Shown: piece by piece, positions 52,424-61,396 of the stretch | Position numbering within the stretch: the stretch's first letter is position 1 | Layout: each line of letters starts with the position of its first letter | DNA from: Planctomyces sp. SH-PL62 | GTDB lineage: Bacteria; Planctomycetota; Planctomycetia; Planctomycetales; Planctomycetaceae | Length of the DNA stretch: 64,000 nt | Reading direction: 5' to 3' | NCBI GenBank assembly: GCA_945893045.1 | Contig: CAMDEA010000020.1 | Coordinates: 1 to 64,000 of the forward strand | Notes under the pieces: generated by a model | What the model saw: only the letters and a program-made list of their open reading frames with translations | What the model was told of the DNA's origin: nothing | Databases searched by the model: none | Position numbers and translations under genes: made by a program

Positions 52424-54346
52424 ATGGCTGTCGCAGAATCCAGACTCGCGGAGTTGATCGTTCAGGGGCCTGCCGGTGAGGAGTTTCGGCAGCAGTTGGT
52501 GGAGGGTCGGACCGTGCGCATCGGCCGAGCTCCGACGGACGGCTGGGCCATTGGCTGGGATCGGACGATCTCGCGCGAGCACGCCGATCTGTGCTGGAAG
52601 GATGGAGTGCTGACGGTGGCTTGTCTGGCGAACGCGGGCAACGCGATCAAATTAAAAGGTGCGCTGCACCGCCAGATTTCCGTCGGTGGCTCTCAGCAGT
52701 TTGACATCGGGCAGTCCAGTTTCTTTGTCGCGGTCGAGCGGATGTCGCGGAATGCGAAGCCGGGGCAAAGGCTGGAGTTCGTTCGTGAATCCGACGGTCG
52801 ATTGCCGGCTCCTTCGCCCAAAGTCAAACCCAAGGAGATCCTGGAAACTGACGACTCCAACGACGACGTCGAAGAGCACTCGTACCAGGCGAACGACCTT
52901 CAGAATGTAGCGTTCGGCGATACCGTGCGGCAAATGGAATTGCTCTCGAAACTGCCGCAGATGATCTCGGAATCGAAATCGGATGTGGACTTGGCGCTGA
53001 TGCTGTGCGGCATGCTGCTGGACGCGATCCCGCCCGCAGTCGCAGTGGCCGTCGCCTTGTTTGAAGAGTCCGATGTGAACCACATGCGCGCTCATGACAA
53101 CCCGGATGCGGCGATTCCCAAGCCGAAGCTGATGCGTGCCCAGACGCGAGACGGCTTTGAAGGCCGGTTCATGCCCAGCCGCAGGTTGCTGCGGAAAGCA
53201 TTGCGGCAGGGTGAAAGCGCGATGCACATTGTCAGTGACGGGGACGAGGGGGGAGCCCAATTCACGATGGCGAGCAGTTTCGGCTGGGCCTTCTGTGCTC
53301 CGATCACAGCTCCCTCGTGCCTGGGATGGTGCTTGTATGTGTCGGGAGCCGGCGGCCGCGAAGGGAATCTCTTTGTCACCGAGGAAGATCTGAAGGGCGA
53401 CCTCCGTTTCACGCAGCTCGTCTCGCAGTTGATCGGGGCCATTCGCACGGTGCGGACACTGCAAGAACAGACCACTCAGTTGTCCGCCTTCTTCTCACCG
53501 AAGGTCATCGCCAACCTCACAAAGAAAGGTGGAGCGGCGGACATCCTGGTTCCCTCGCGACGTGACATCTCTGTGCTGTTCTGCGACGTGCGGGGCTTCT
53601 CGCGCAAGTCCGAGAAACTTCAGGATGACCTGGAAACACTGCTGGACTGTGTCAAAGCCGCTCTGTCGGCGATGACCGGTGGCATCCTGGCGTTTGACGG
53701 TTCGATCGCCGATTTCCAAGGCGACGCCGCACTCGGCTTCTGGGGCTGGCCCGCACCGCTTGAGGATGGCCCGATCTCCGCCTGCCGCGCGGCGCTCGCG
53801 ATCATGCAGAACTTCCATTTGCCGCTGGAAGAGCAAGGCTTGCTCGAAGGCTTCTCATGCGGCGTCGGCATCGCGCATGGGCAAGCGATCGCCGGACAAG
53901 TTGGCACGACTCAACAAGCGAAGATCGGAGTGTTCGGTCCCGTCGTGAATCAAGGCTCGCGCATCGAAGGGATGACGCGCATGTTTGGCGTCGACATCTG
54001 CATTGATGAAGCGACCGCAAACTTCGTCCGCCGCCTGATGCCCCCCGACGAGGGCCGAGTCCGCCGCCTGGCGCGCGTCCGCCCCAAGGGCATGGACACG
54101 GCGGTTGAAGTCAGCGAATTGCTCCCTCCCGAAATCGACTCCCCACACCTCACGGCCGCGATCGTGTCCGCTCACGAATTGGCGGTCGAGCATGTCATCG
54201 CCGGACGATGGCCGGAAGCGATCGAAATCCTCCAGCCCCGCGCGGAGTTAGATCAACCCACGAGATTCTTGCTCGAACACATGGCCGCGACCGACAACCA
54301 ACCGCCAGCCGATTGGGATGGAGCCTTCCGGCTGACCAGCAAATGA
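52424..54346 (+). CDS. FHA - GAF - class III nucleotidyl cyclase protein, 640 aa
   Basis: ATG 52424 gives MAVAESRLAEL directly before an FHA domain (about residues 8-95, with VRIGRAPTD and TISREHADL, the phosphothreonine-binding signature). A GAF-like domain covers about 175-350. The class III cyclase domain (about 372-545) has the two metal Asp residues in LFCDVRGFS and FQGDAALGFWG, and the transition-state Asn/Arg in VVNQGSRIEG. The base-selecting positions are unusual: Asp in DFQGD where adenylate cyclases have Lys, and Pro in FGPVVN where they have Asp. Cytoplasmic. FHA suggests control by Ser/Thr kinases such as the one just upstream. Nucleotide product uncertain. Confidence 0.88.
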   Translation: MAVAESRLAELIVQGPAGEEFRQQLVEGRTVRIGRAPTDGWAIGWDRTISREHADLCWKDGVLTVACLANAGNAIKLKGALHRQISVGGSQQFDIGQSSFFVAVERMSRNAKPGQRLEFVRESDGRLPAPSPKVKPKEILETDDSNDDVEEHSYQANDLQNVAFGDTVRQMELLSKLPQMISESKSDVDLALMLCGMLLDAIPPAVAVAVALFEESDVNHMRAHDNPDAAIPKPKLMRAQTRDGFEGRFMPSRRLLRKALRQGESAMHIVSDGDEGGAQFTMASSFGWAFCAPITAPSCLGWCLYVSGAGGREGNLFVTEEDLKGDLRFTQLVSQLIGAIRTVRTLQEQTTQLSAFFSPKVIANLTKKGGAADILVPSRRDISVLFCDVRGFSRKSEKLQDDLETLLDCVKAALSAMTGGILAFDGSIADFQGDAALGFWGWPAPLEDGPISACRAALAIMQNFHLPLEEQGLLEGFSCGVGIAHGQAIAGQVGTTQQAKIGVFGPVVNQGSRIEGMTRMFGVDICIDEATANFVRRLMPPDEGRVRRLARVRPKGMDTAVEVSELLPPEIDSPHLTAAIVSAHELAVEHVIAGRWPEAIEILQPRAELDQPTRFLLEHMAATDNQPPADWDGAFRLTSK

Positions 54347-54513
54347 ATTCTGATCGTCTAGCTTGATCGCGCGATACTCCGGCGACTTCGCCTTGGCCTG
54401 TCACTCCGCGCATGATTCTCAGAGGCGAACCGAATCACGAAGTCGCACGAGATCACCGCTCGTTTCCCCGTCAAGATGCGGACGAACGATGTGACATCAT
54501 CGCCAAGCGCGGC

Positions 54514-56721
54514 TCAATTCGCCTTGCGACGCGCCTCGTTGTTGGCAACGTCTGCATTCGTCGGCGCGAATTTGATGACGTGCGGCGGCTCGATGGCCGC
54601 CGAGGCTTCCACGTTAGAACCTGTGACAGGAGCGTCGAGGCGGAACTCGGCCAAGCTGTCGTCGCCGCGGCCGCTGGTTTGAGCGCGATAGAGACGCTGA
54701 TACGCCGGGCACGACTGCAACAGTTCCTCGTGCGAGCCGGTGGCGAGAAGCTGTCCCTGCTCCATGACGACGATCCGAGTCGCAAACTCCAGAATCTGCG
54801 CGGTCACCGAGTGCGTGATCAGGAACACGGTCCGGCCTTTCACAAAATCGCCGAGGCACTGATGAATCAGCGACTCGCTTTGCGCGTCCACGGCCGAGGT
54901 CGCCTCATCGAGAATCAAAATCGTCGGATCGCGCAGCAGTGCCCGAGCCAGTGCGACGCGCTGCCGCTGACCGCCGGATAACCGGCTGCCGCGCGGGCCA
55001 ACGCGCGTTTCGAAGCCTTCGGGCAGTTGATCGAACAATTGCGTGACGTGCGCCTTCTCCGCGGCGGCGTGGATCTCCGCCTGAGTCGCGTCCGATTTGC
55101 CGTAGCGGATGTTGTCGTAAATCGTGTCGTCGAACAGCAGCGTTTCTTGAGTGACCACACCGATCTGGCTGCGGAGATCTCTCAGCCGCACATGGCGGAT
55201 GTCGATGCCGTCGATTTGGACGGAGCCACGTTCGGGGTCGTAATACCTCGGCAGCAGATTCAATAAGGTCGATTTGCCGCTGCCGTTCTCGCCGACCACG
55301 ACGACCACTTCGCCGGCCGCGATCTTCAAGTTCACATCGGTCAGCGCGTCGGGCCGCTCGATCGCTTCCTCCGTCGAGGCGTACTTGAAGTAGACCTTCT
55401 TGAAGCAGATCGACTGAGCGTGACGTGGCAGCAGTTGGACGGGCTGCGCCTGTTTGAGTGCCGGTTTCCAATCCAGTACCTCAAATACCCGTTCGATCGC
55501 GGCGGAGGACCGTTTCAGCCTGGAGTAAATGGAGGACAGCTTCCGAATGGGATCGAGCGTGCCGGCCAGCAGCACATACAGCACCGACAAATCTTCAATT
55601 TGCAGCGGGCCGGCGGCCAGTTTGATCCCCCAAATGGAATCCTCGTGCCGCAGCACCAAAAACGCGCCCGGCAGCAACGAAAAGCAGACCGCCACCGTCA
55701 GCAGCAGTTCGATCGTGGGACCGGTCAGCGAGTCGATGCGGACGACTTTCATCGACGTCCGATAGTAGTCTTTGTTTTCGTGATGGAACCGCAGCCGGTG
55801 CCGCCGCGCTCCGTTGAACGCGATCACGATCTTCATCCCGTCAAAGGTCTCTTCCAACGATTTATAGATCCGCGACATCCGCTCCATCGTGTGGTGGCTG
55901 GCCCGTTTCAGGAGTTGACCGTAGCGATGAAACGTGACCGCCATCAGCGGCACACAGACCAGCGACAACGCCGTCAACTGCCAGTTCACATAAAACGCCG
56001 CCAGGATGCAGGTCGCGGCCTTCAGCGGTTCCCGAACGATGCGGCCGCCGAGCAGATTCAGTCCATCCGACGCGATGTTGATGTCGTTCGTGAACCGCGA
56101 CATCAGGGCCGCCGTGCCACGCAGCGACAGCGTCTGATAGTCCAGATCCAGGGAGTGCCGGAAGCAGTCCTTTCGCAGCGCCATCACGGAAAGTTCGACG
56201 ACGCTGCCCACCAGCATGTCTTGGATGAACATCGCCGTCCCTTTGATCGCCGTCGCGAGGACCAGCACACACAAAATCAGGGCGTAGGTATTGAACTGAT
56301 CCTCCGGAATCCAGCCGAGCATGCGTCGCTGAATCCATTGTCCGGCGACAAATCGGTGCGACGCGACGCTCAATTGGCGGCGTCTTTGGTCCTGCTGCTG
56401 GAGCAGTTTGACTTCCTTTTTCGATTTCGGCGCACCCGGAACCGCGGTGATCGACGCTTCACTGAAAGCCAATTCCGCCAATTCTTGATCCAAGTCGCGC
56501 AGTTCCTGTTCGCGCTTGATGATCTCTGACTCGGCCGATTGGATTTCGCTGTTCAGATACGACTGCAAGCTCTGGCCTTGCAGCAGCACCTTCACGACCA
56601 GGAAGGTCATCGAGAGGGTCGCGGCCCACAGCAAGGCGACGACCAGCGCGAAAAACATCGACAGGTACACCTTCGAGCGGTGTCGCCAGACATACGGCAG
56701 CAGTCGAGCAAATTGATCCAC
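54514..56721 (-). CDS. ABC exporter (MsbA-like, fused membrane and ATPase domains), 735 aa
   Basis: GTG at 56721 with AAGGA upstream begins just before the first membrane helix (KVYLSMFFALVVALLWAATL, about 14-33); the longer frame to 56919 is low-quality sequence crossing a repeat. Six-helix ABC membrane domain with an extended, charged loop (about 50-130, SEIIKREQELRDLDQEL) between helices 1 and 2. NBD: Walker A VVGENGSGKSTLLNLLPRYY, Q-loop VVTQETLLF, signature RLSGGQRQRVALARALL, Walker B ILILDEATSAVD, H-loop LITHS. A tail of about 55 residues follows. Probably lipid or lipopolysaccharide export; substrate unknown. Inner membrane homodimer by family. Confidence 0.9.
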   Translation of the reverse strand: MDQFARLLPYVWRHRSKVYLSMFFALVVALLWAATLSMTFLVVKVLLQGQSLQSYLNSEIQSAESEIIKREQELRDLDQELAELAFSEASITAVPGAPKSKKEVKLLQQQDQRRRQLSVASHRFVAGQWIQRRMLGWIPEDQFNTYALILCVLVLATAIKGTAMFIQDMLVGSVVELSVMALRKDCFRHSLDLDYQTLSLRGTAALMSRFTNDINIASDGLNLLGGRIVREPLKAATCILAAFYVNWQLTALSLVCVPLMAVTFHRYGQLLKRASHHTMERMSRIYKSLEETFDGMKIVIAFNGARRHRLRFHHENKDYYRTSMKVVRIDSLTGPTIELLLTVAVCFSLLPGAFLVLRHEDSIWGIKLAAGPLQIEDLSVLYVLLAGTLDPIRKLSSIYSRLKRSSAAIERVFEVLDWKPALKQAQPVQLLPRHAQSICFKKVYFKYASTEEAIERPDALTDVNLKIAAGEVVVVVGENGSGKSTLLNLLPRYYDPERGSVQIDGIDIRHVRLRDLRSQIGVVTQETLLFDDTIYDNIRYGKSDATQAEIHAAAEKAHVTQLFDQLPEGFETRVGPRGSRLSGGQRQRVALARALLRDPTILILDEATSAVDAQSESLIHQCLGDFVKGRTVFLITHSVTAQILEFATRIVVMEQGQLLATGSHEELLQSCPAYQRLYRAQTSGRGDDSLAEFRLDAPVTGSNVEASAAIEPPHVIKFAPTNADVANNEARRKAN

Positions 56722-56825
56722 GGCAAAACCATCCTTGGTACGACATTTTTGGCGCGCATCCGGCGGCCGGTGAAGGGCGGGGATTACAGCCCGGCGGGCC
56801 GCAAAGTGTCCAGATGAATTCGGAG

Positions 56826-57012
56826 CGAGAAACGCCCCCACGCCCCCATCGACCTTGCGTCGATGGAGCGCGAGATGGCGAGCTAATCCACCGAAACCTG
56901 AGCGACTGTCAGACCCCATCCGCCTCGTGCGGATGGTGAATCAGATTCTTCGCGGTTCATCACCGAATGATCTTCTTCACCATCCGCACAAGGCGGATGG
57001 GGTCTGAGAAAA
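56826..57012. repeat. repeat shared with 22534-22646, with extra hairpin
   Basis: Carries the CATCGACCTTGCGTCGATGG hairpin and the same 38-base block as the copy at 22608, then continues with an inverted copy (CACCATCCGCACAAGGCGGA then TGGGGTCTGA) of the CAGACCCCATCCGCCTCGTG block. So this copy has both arms of the palindrome, whereas the other has one. It fills most of the 376-base gap (56722-57097) upstream of the ABC gene; no gene seen there. Confidence 0.75.
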
Positions 57013-57097
57013 GATCTGGCCGACCACATCATTAGCACGACATCAGTCGCTCCATCCAGACAAGCTGGATGGGGGCGGACCCCGCTCGCCAACTTGT

Positions 57098-58516
57098 TTA
57101 CGGCTGACCCTGCGCGGGATCACTGGCCGCTTCAAAGAAGACGTACGGCGCGATGACGTTGCCGATGGATTGTTGGCGACAATAGCTGGGCCAACCGTGT
57201 GCCTTGCCGATCAACGGCGTGACATCCACTTCCGAAACTTGCACCAGCCGCTCACCGAGTTGGCGTTGATCCTTACGTGTGAACCCCGTGCGAGCCAAGG
57301 CGCGGCTGGAGAACGGACGCCGTAGCGGATAAATCGACAACGCCAGATCGCATTCGTTCCGCAGGTTCAGCAAACACTCGGCTCGAGTCAGCGCGCAGCC
57401 GAAGCGTTCCTCGGGATTCAACCAATCGTGTTCGATGGCCGCGGCGGCCAGCACGACGCGGATGCGATGCCCGCCATCCGTCGGATTCCAACGTGCTTTT
57501 CCACGCACGGTCCCGCCTCCCAACAGATGCAGAGTGGAGACGACCGCGCGTGCTCCCAAGCTATGTCCAATCAAGCTGACCGTGGTCGTCGCGGGCAACG
57601 CGCCGATCAGGTCCGCCACATAAAACCCATTCAATTCCGCGCGATGCCCCAGAATGCCGAAGTCCAAATTCGGTACCAGTGTCGTCAAGTAATTGTGAGG
57701 CAGAATGGCGAACGGTCCTTCGCTGGGCCACGTGTAATAGATGAAGTTGATGGGCGTTTGCGGGCAGGCATTCCGCAGCCAGTTGTAGGTGCATTCCGCG
57801 TCCGGCCAGACGTCCTGCATCCGCGTGAAGCTGCCATGAACCAGCACGCACGTCGGCGCGCCGGGGATTTGCGACGCCAGCATCTGCTCGTATTCCACCG
57901 GCACGCTTTGGCAGTCTTCGGTGATCGCGTGACAGACGAAGCGGCAATTGACTCCGCACTTGTGTTGTTTTTGGGGGCAACAGCGTGAGCTGACAATCCA
58001 ATACTTCACGGCCGGCCCAACCAACGGCGCGGCACCCGGTGCATCAGACGCTGGATTCTGCGGAGCCGTCAGTTCCTCGGAGGGCAAAGCCTCCAGTTGA
58101 GGAACGATCCTCAATGATGACTGCGGTCGCACAGGAGTGGGCTGACCAGGCAATGCCTCTTCCAGCGGCAGCAGTTCCACCGGCGTCAGTTTCAAGTTCA
58201 GGCGCGGAGCCGGTTCTTCCTCATCGGAATCGGCATCGAGTGCCGGCAACGGCAAGGCATCAGGAGCCTCGACGTCCTTGGCACGCTCTCCATCAAACGG
58301 AATCAGCGCCTGCAACTCGCTGGGCGTGGAGACTTCCTGATGGATGACTTCCTCAGGCAGCGGCTGAATGTTGAGCAACACCGCGTGCGGACGATTGATC
58401 CGGCGCGGCTGGGGCGCGGGTTCCGCGCCGAGCAATTTCGGCAGCCAGACCAACGTTGCCAGAGCCACACAGATGCAAGCGATCCAAGCGGTGATGCGGG
58501 ATTGAGTGAGCGTCAT
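57098..58516 (-). CDS. secreted or anchored alpha/beta hydrolase, 472 aa
   Basis: From ATG 58516 the protein starts MTLTQSRITAWIACICVALA, a signal peptide or membrane anchor. A Pro/Glu-rich low-complexity region follows (about 35-160). The hydrolase core begins with TCVLVHGSFTRMQDVW (oxyanion-loop HG, about 225-240). The nucleophile elbow is GHSLGARAVVS (about 310-320, Ser in GHSLG), with VLAAAAIEHDW carrying a candidate acid further on. A Cys-rich stretch before the core (CCPQKQHKCGVNCRFVCH) suggests disulfides, consistent with export. Substrate unknown; esterase or lipase-like by fold. Upstream starts at 58585 or 58780 are possible but lack ribosome-binding sites. Confidence 0.8.
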   Translation of the reverse strand: MTLTQSRITAWIACICVALATLVWLPKLLGAEPAPQPRRINRPHAVLLNIQPLPEEVIHQEVSTPSELQALIPFDGERAKDVEAPDALPLPALDADSDEEEPAPRLNLKLTPVELLPLEEALPGQPTPVRPQSSLRIVPQLEALPSEELTAPQNPASDAPGAAPLVGPAVKYWIVSSRCCPQKQHKCGVNCRFVCHAITEDCQSVPVEYEQMLASQIPGAPTCVLVHGSFTRMQDVWPDAECTYNWLRNACPQTPINFIYYTWPSEGPFAILPHNYLTTLVPNLDFGILGHRAELNGFYVADLIGALPATTTVSLIGHSLGARAVVSTLHLLGGGTVRGKARWNPTDGGHRIRVVLAAAAIEHDWLNPEERFGCALTRAECLLNLRNECDLALSIYPLRRPFSSRALARTGFTRKDQRQLGERLVQVSEVDVTPLIGKAHGWPSYCRQQSIGNVIAPYVFFEAASDPAQGQP

Positions 58517-58911
58517 GGGTGTGATGCAGACCGACGGAGGGTGATCGCTGCAGCAGCCTTCTGGGTTCAAGCGATGTTGTTTCATCGACGGAGTCACGCG
58601 GCGAGCGGTGAGTTTCCCAGCAATTGCCGACCGCAGCGCACGGGTCTGTTTTGCCAATCGCGCCGACGAAATCAGCCATTTCAGAGAGCACACAGGTCGC
58701 TCCGCTTCGGAATTCACCTTCCGAACCGTCACCGTCGGAACATAGCCCACAAATCGTGGAGCGTTTCCAAAAAGCCACACACCGAGTCGGCGGTGCGGCG
58801 CGGTGGTGACGATCGCGCAGATCGCTCCGAGGAATCACGTCGCACCGATCGCGAGAAATCGGAATTGCGACGAAACCGCCGACGTTCCTATACCTCGCTC
58901 GTACCTTAATG
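58517..58911. other. intergenic stretch without a supported gene
   Basis: Divergent gap between the hydrolase start and the MITE-like copy C. Open frames here are antisense or upstream extensions with biased Arg/Ser composition. Expected to hold the hydrolase promoter. I see no RNA gene or clear regulatory motif. Confidence 0.45.
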
Positions 58912-59051
58912 AACCGGTCAGGGGTCAGGTCTTCAAATTTCATTTTTGGCATCGCGAATCGGGCGCGATGTGGATTGGAACGGCGGTGTGAGAAGTCCGT
59001 CAGGGGTGGATCGCCAGGCCAAAAATGAAATTTGAAGACCTGACCCCGGCT
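58912..59051. mobile_element. 140-bp MITE-like element, copy C (inverted)
   Basis: Same element as at 38762 and 39579 but in the opposite orientation, with AACCGGTCA on the left and GGCT on the right. The terminal inverted repeats (GGGGTCAGGTCTTCAAATTT at 58921; complement ending 59047) are intact. The interior aligns to the reverse complement of copies A and B with many substitutions, so it is an older or separate insertion. Confidence 0.85.
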
Positions 59052-59126
59052 CGCACGCAATGTGAGTCGTGCGCTCATCGCACGGACGTCAGCGTCCGTT
59101 CTACTTTCTGAGAGGCAAATCTCGTC

Positions 59127-60173
59127 GTGACGGAATCGAACACCAGCGAACCAGCCGGATGGCGGCGACATTGGGCGTGGGCCAAATGGCTCTTCGCGGC
59201 AACCTTGTTGGCGTTTGTGTTTTGGCGGCACCGAGCTGGGCTGTCAGAAATGACTCAGCAGATGGTGCATTGGCCTAGCATGTTGATGGCGCTCGCGCTG
59301 TGCGGCGGATCAATCCTGTTGACGTTCTTGCGCTGGTACTGCCTAGTGAAAGCGCAAGGACTGGTCTTCTCGATTCGCGACGCGCTGCGGCTGGGGTTCA
59401 TCGGATACCTCTTCAACTTTGTGGCTCCCGGCGCGGTCGGCGGCGATCTGGTCAAGGCGGTCCTGCTGGCGAAAGAACAACCGGGACGACGGGCGACCGC
59501 GGTGGCGACCGTGCTGTTGGATCGAATTCTGGGAATGCTGGCGTTGTTCCTCATCGGAGCCTTGGCGGCGTGGCTGCAATGGGAAGAGATTCGCCAGCGG
59601 ACGGAATTGAAAGCGGTGGTTGGGTTGCTGGTCGCCGGCAGTGCGGCGGGCTTGATCGGACTGACGTTGATGATGATCCCCGCGGTGACGCACTCGCGTG
59701 CATGGCAACTGCTCGCCCGCTTACCGGTCGTCGGACACATGATCGCCGAGTTGGTGGATGGCTTGCGGCTCTATCAAACGCAACGTCGAGTGCTCTTCAC
59801 CGCGTTGGGGATCAGCCTCGTCGGACACTTCGGCACAATCTCGTCGTTTTATTTCAGCGCGCGTGCCATCAGCGGAACGAAGTTTGTGCCGCCGTATGCT
59901 CAGCACTTGTTCTTCATCCCGGCGGCCGAGTTGGTCCAGATCGTACCGTTGACTCCCGGCGGTGTTGGGTTGTTAGAGGAGGCGGTCGAATGGCTCTATG
60001 CGCTGAACGGCGCGGCGATCGGCACGGGGCTGCTGACGGTTCTCGCCTACCGCGCGGTGACAATCATGATTGCGCTCATCGGCGCGGGTTATTACTTCAG
60101 CTCGCGCCGCGAAATCGACCAGGCGCTGCATGTCGAGCCGAACGGCATCAGCGATCCGGTGGCATCAACGTAG
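59127..60173 (+). CDS. flippase-like integral membrane protein (lysylphosphatidylglycerol synthase TM / UPF0104 family), 348 aa
   Basis: GTG start at 59127 with AGAGG upstream. About eight membrane helices. Family features: SILLTFLRWYCLVKAQGL near residues 53-70, FNFVAPGAVGGDLVKAVLLA at about 95-114, DRILGMLALFLIGALAAW at about 131-148, and the C-terminal PLTPGGVGLLEEAVEW at about 275-290. The GG-D-K and PGGVG motifs are diagnostic of this superfamily, whose members include MprF flippase domains and AglD-type proteins. Inner membrane; cargo (lipid or glycolipid) unknown. Its TAG stop at 60171-60173 lies inside the palindromic element that follows. Confidence 0.87.
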   Translation: MTESNTSEPAGWRRHWAWAKWLFAATLLAFVFWRHRAGLSEMTQQMVHWPSMLMALALCGGSILLTFLRWYCLVKAQGLVFSIRDALRLGFIGYLFNFVAPGAVGGDLVKAVLLAKEQPGRRATAVATVLLDRILGMLALFLIGALAAWLQWEEIRQRTELKAVVGLLVAGSAAGLIGLTLMMIPAVTHSRAWQLLARLPVVGHMIAELVDGLRLYQTQRRVLFTALGISLVGHFGTISSFYFSARAISGTKFVPPYAQHLFFIPAAELVQIVPLTPGGVGLLEEAVEWLYALNGAAIGTGLLTVLAYRAVTIMIALIGAGYYFSSRREIDQALHVEPNGISDPVAST

Positions 60174-60282
60174 GGTGGGACCAGCTCGCTTCGAGTGCTG
60201 GCCCACCAATCTCACATTCAATGATGGCGTTGTTCATTTGGTGGTGGGCCGGCGTGGCGAAGCGCCGTTGGTCCCACCCTAC
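60170..60282. repeat. inverted repeat overlapping the flippase-like stop codon
   Basis: GTAGGGTGGGACCAGC and GTTGGTCCCACCCTAC form the ends, with GCTGGCCCACCA/TGGTGGGCC inside. The first bases supply the TAG stop of the upstream gene, so the insertion set its present C-terminus. The 224-base gap to cbiM shows no cobalamin or nickel riboswitch that I can recognise. Confidence 0.75.
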
Positions 60283-60397
60283 AAAACACGAACTTGTTCT
60301 TGGACGAATTCCAAGGTCGTTTCAAGGGAGACTTTTCCGGTGCCTGACGATCAAATCCACCCGATCAACCAGTGAAATTGAACGTGAGGCAAACTCG

Positions 60398-61396
60398 ATG
60401 CACATCCCAGACGGCGTCCTCAGCCCGGTGGTCTGCGCGGCCACGGGAGCCATCTCGCTGGGAGCGGTCAGCTACAGCGTGCATCGGCTGAAGGAATCGA
60501 TCGGCGACCGCACGATCCCGCTGACGGGCATGATGGCCGCGTTGGTCTTCGCCGGCCAGATGGTCAACTTTCCGATTGGAGTTTTCGTGAGCGGCCATGT
60601 GCTCGGCGGAGTGCTCGCCGCGACGGTCGTAGGTCCGTGGGCCGGATGCGTGGCCATGACGCTGGTGCTGTTCGTGCAATGGGCATTGTTCTCAGACGGA
60701 GGTTTGTTCTCGCTCGGCGCGAACGTGCTACACATGGCGGTGATTGGTTCCTGGGGCGGGCACGCGGTGCGGATGCTTGTGCAACGTTTTGTCGGAGACA
60801 GTCGCAAGGGGATCGTCATCGGTTCGGTCGTCGCCGCGTGGATCAGCGTGATGGCGGCGGCGGCGTTCATCTGTCTGGAGTTTCGGCTCTCTTGGTCCCC
60901 GAGTGAGATCGACTTCTCCAACTTATTCACGCTGATGGTCAGCTTTCACTCGCTGATCGGACTCGGCGAAGCGCTGATCACCGGAGTCGCCATCAGCTTT
61001 GTGCTCAATCAACGACCGGAACTCGTGACGGACACTGCCAGCGTTCGCCGCACCGATCCAAGCGGCGGCGGCCACGGTTCACCGACCACACGCACGCTCG
61101 TCGCCGGACTGGTCATCGCTCTCGCCATCTCCGCGTTCCTCGCGCCATTCGCGTCCAATCTGGACGACGGACTGGAGGCCGTACTCGCCAAACTGAAGAT
61201 CAACCTCAATCTCACCGGCAGCGTGCCGGGGTTGCTGGAAGGCTACGACAAAACTCCGATAGCCGCTTGGCAGTCGCTGACCGTGTCGATCGCGGGCATC
61301 GGAGGGACACTCGCCGTGTTCGCCCTCGCGTGGTTGTTGGGCAAGGCATTGCCTGCCGCGACTCAGAACTTGAACAGCGAGGCCGCCGGTGAGTGA
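60398..61396 (+). CDS. cbiM: energy-coupling-factor S component CbiM with fused PDGLE domain, 332 aa
   Basis: Starts with MHIPDGVLSP at ATG 60398; the N-terminal MHIPDG of CbiM/NikM proteins carries the metal-binding His, so this start is certain although the frame is open far upstream. Membrane helices run to about residue 210 (for example MMAALVFAGQMVNFPIGVFVSG, SLIGLGEALITG). After a linker (about 211-230) comes a PDGLE/CbiN-like domain (FASNLDDGLEAVL, about 250 onward) with a final helix. Captures Co2+ or Ni2+ at the membrane for the CbiQ/CbiO module. First gene of a tightly packed three-gene operon. Metal preference cannot be read from sequence. Confidence 0.9.
   Translation: MHIPDGVLSPVVCAATGAISLGAVSYSVHRLKESIGDRTIPLTGMMAALVFAGQMVNFPIGVFVSGHVLGGVLAATVVGPWAGCVAMTLVLFVQWALFSDGGLFSLGANVLHMAVIGSWGGHAVRMLVQRFVGDSRKGIVIGSVVAAWISVMAAAAFICLEFRLSWSPSEIDFSNLFTLMVSFHSLIGLGEALITGVAISFVLNQRPELVTDTASVRRTDPSGGGHGSPTTRTLVAGLVIALAISAFLAPFASNLDDGLEAVLAKLKINLNLTGSVPGLLEGYDKTPIAAWQSLTVSIAGIGGTLAVFALAWLLGKALPAATQNLNSEAAGE

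Noticed and set aside
56722..56919. N-terminal extension of the ABC exporter
   Set aside because: The added residues cross a repeat and lack hydrophobic or family character; GTG 56721 has a ribosome-binding site and directly precedes the first membrane helix.
59300..60397. Long upstream extension of the cbiM frame
   Set aside because: The extension is a shadow of the flippase-like gene in another frame; the CbiM family start MHIPDG is at 60398.
60174..60397. Cobalamin or nickel riboswitch upstream of the CbiMQO operon
   Set aside because: I looked for conserved riboswitch boxes and found only a palindromic repeat and plain sequence.
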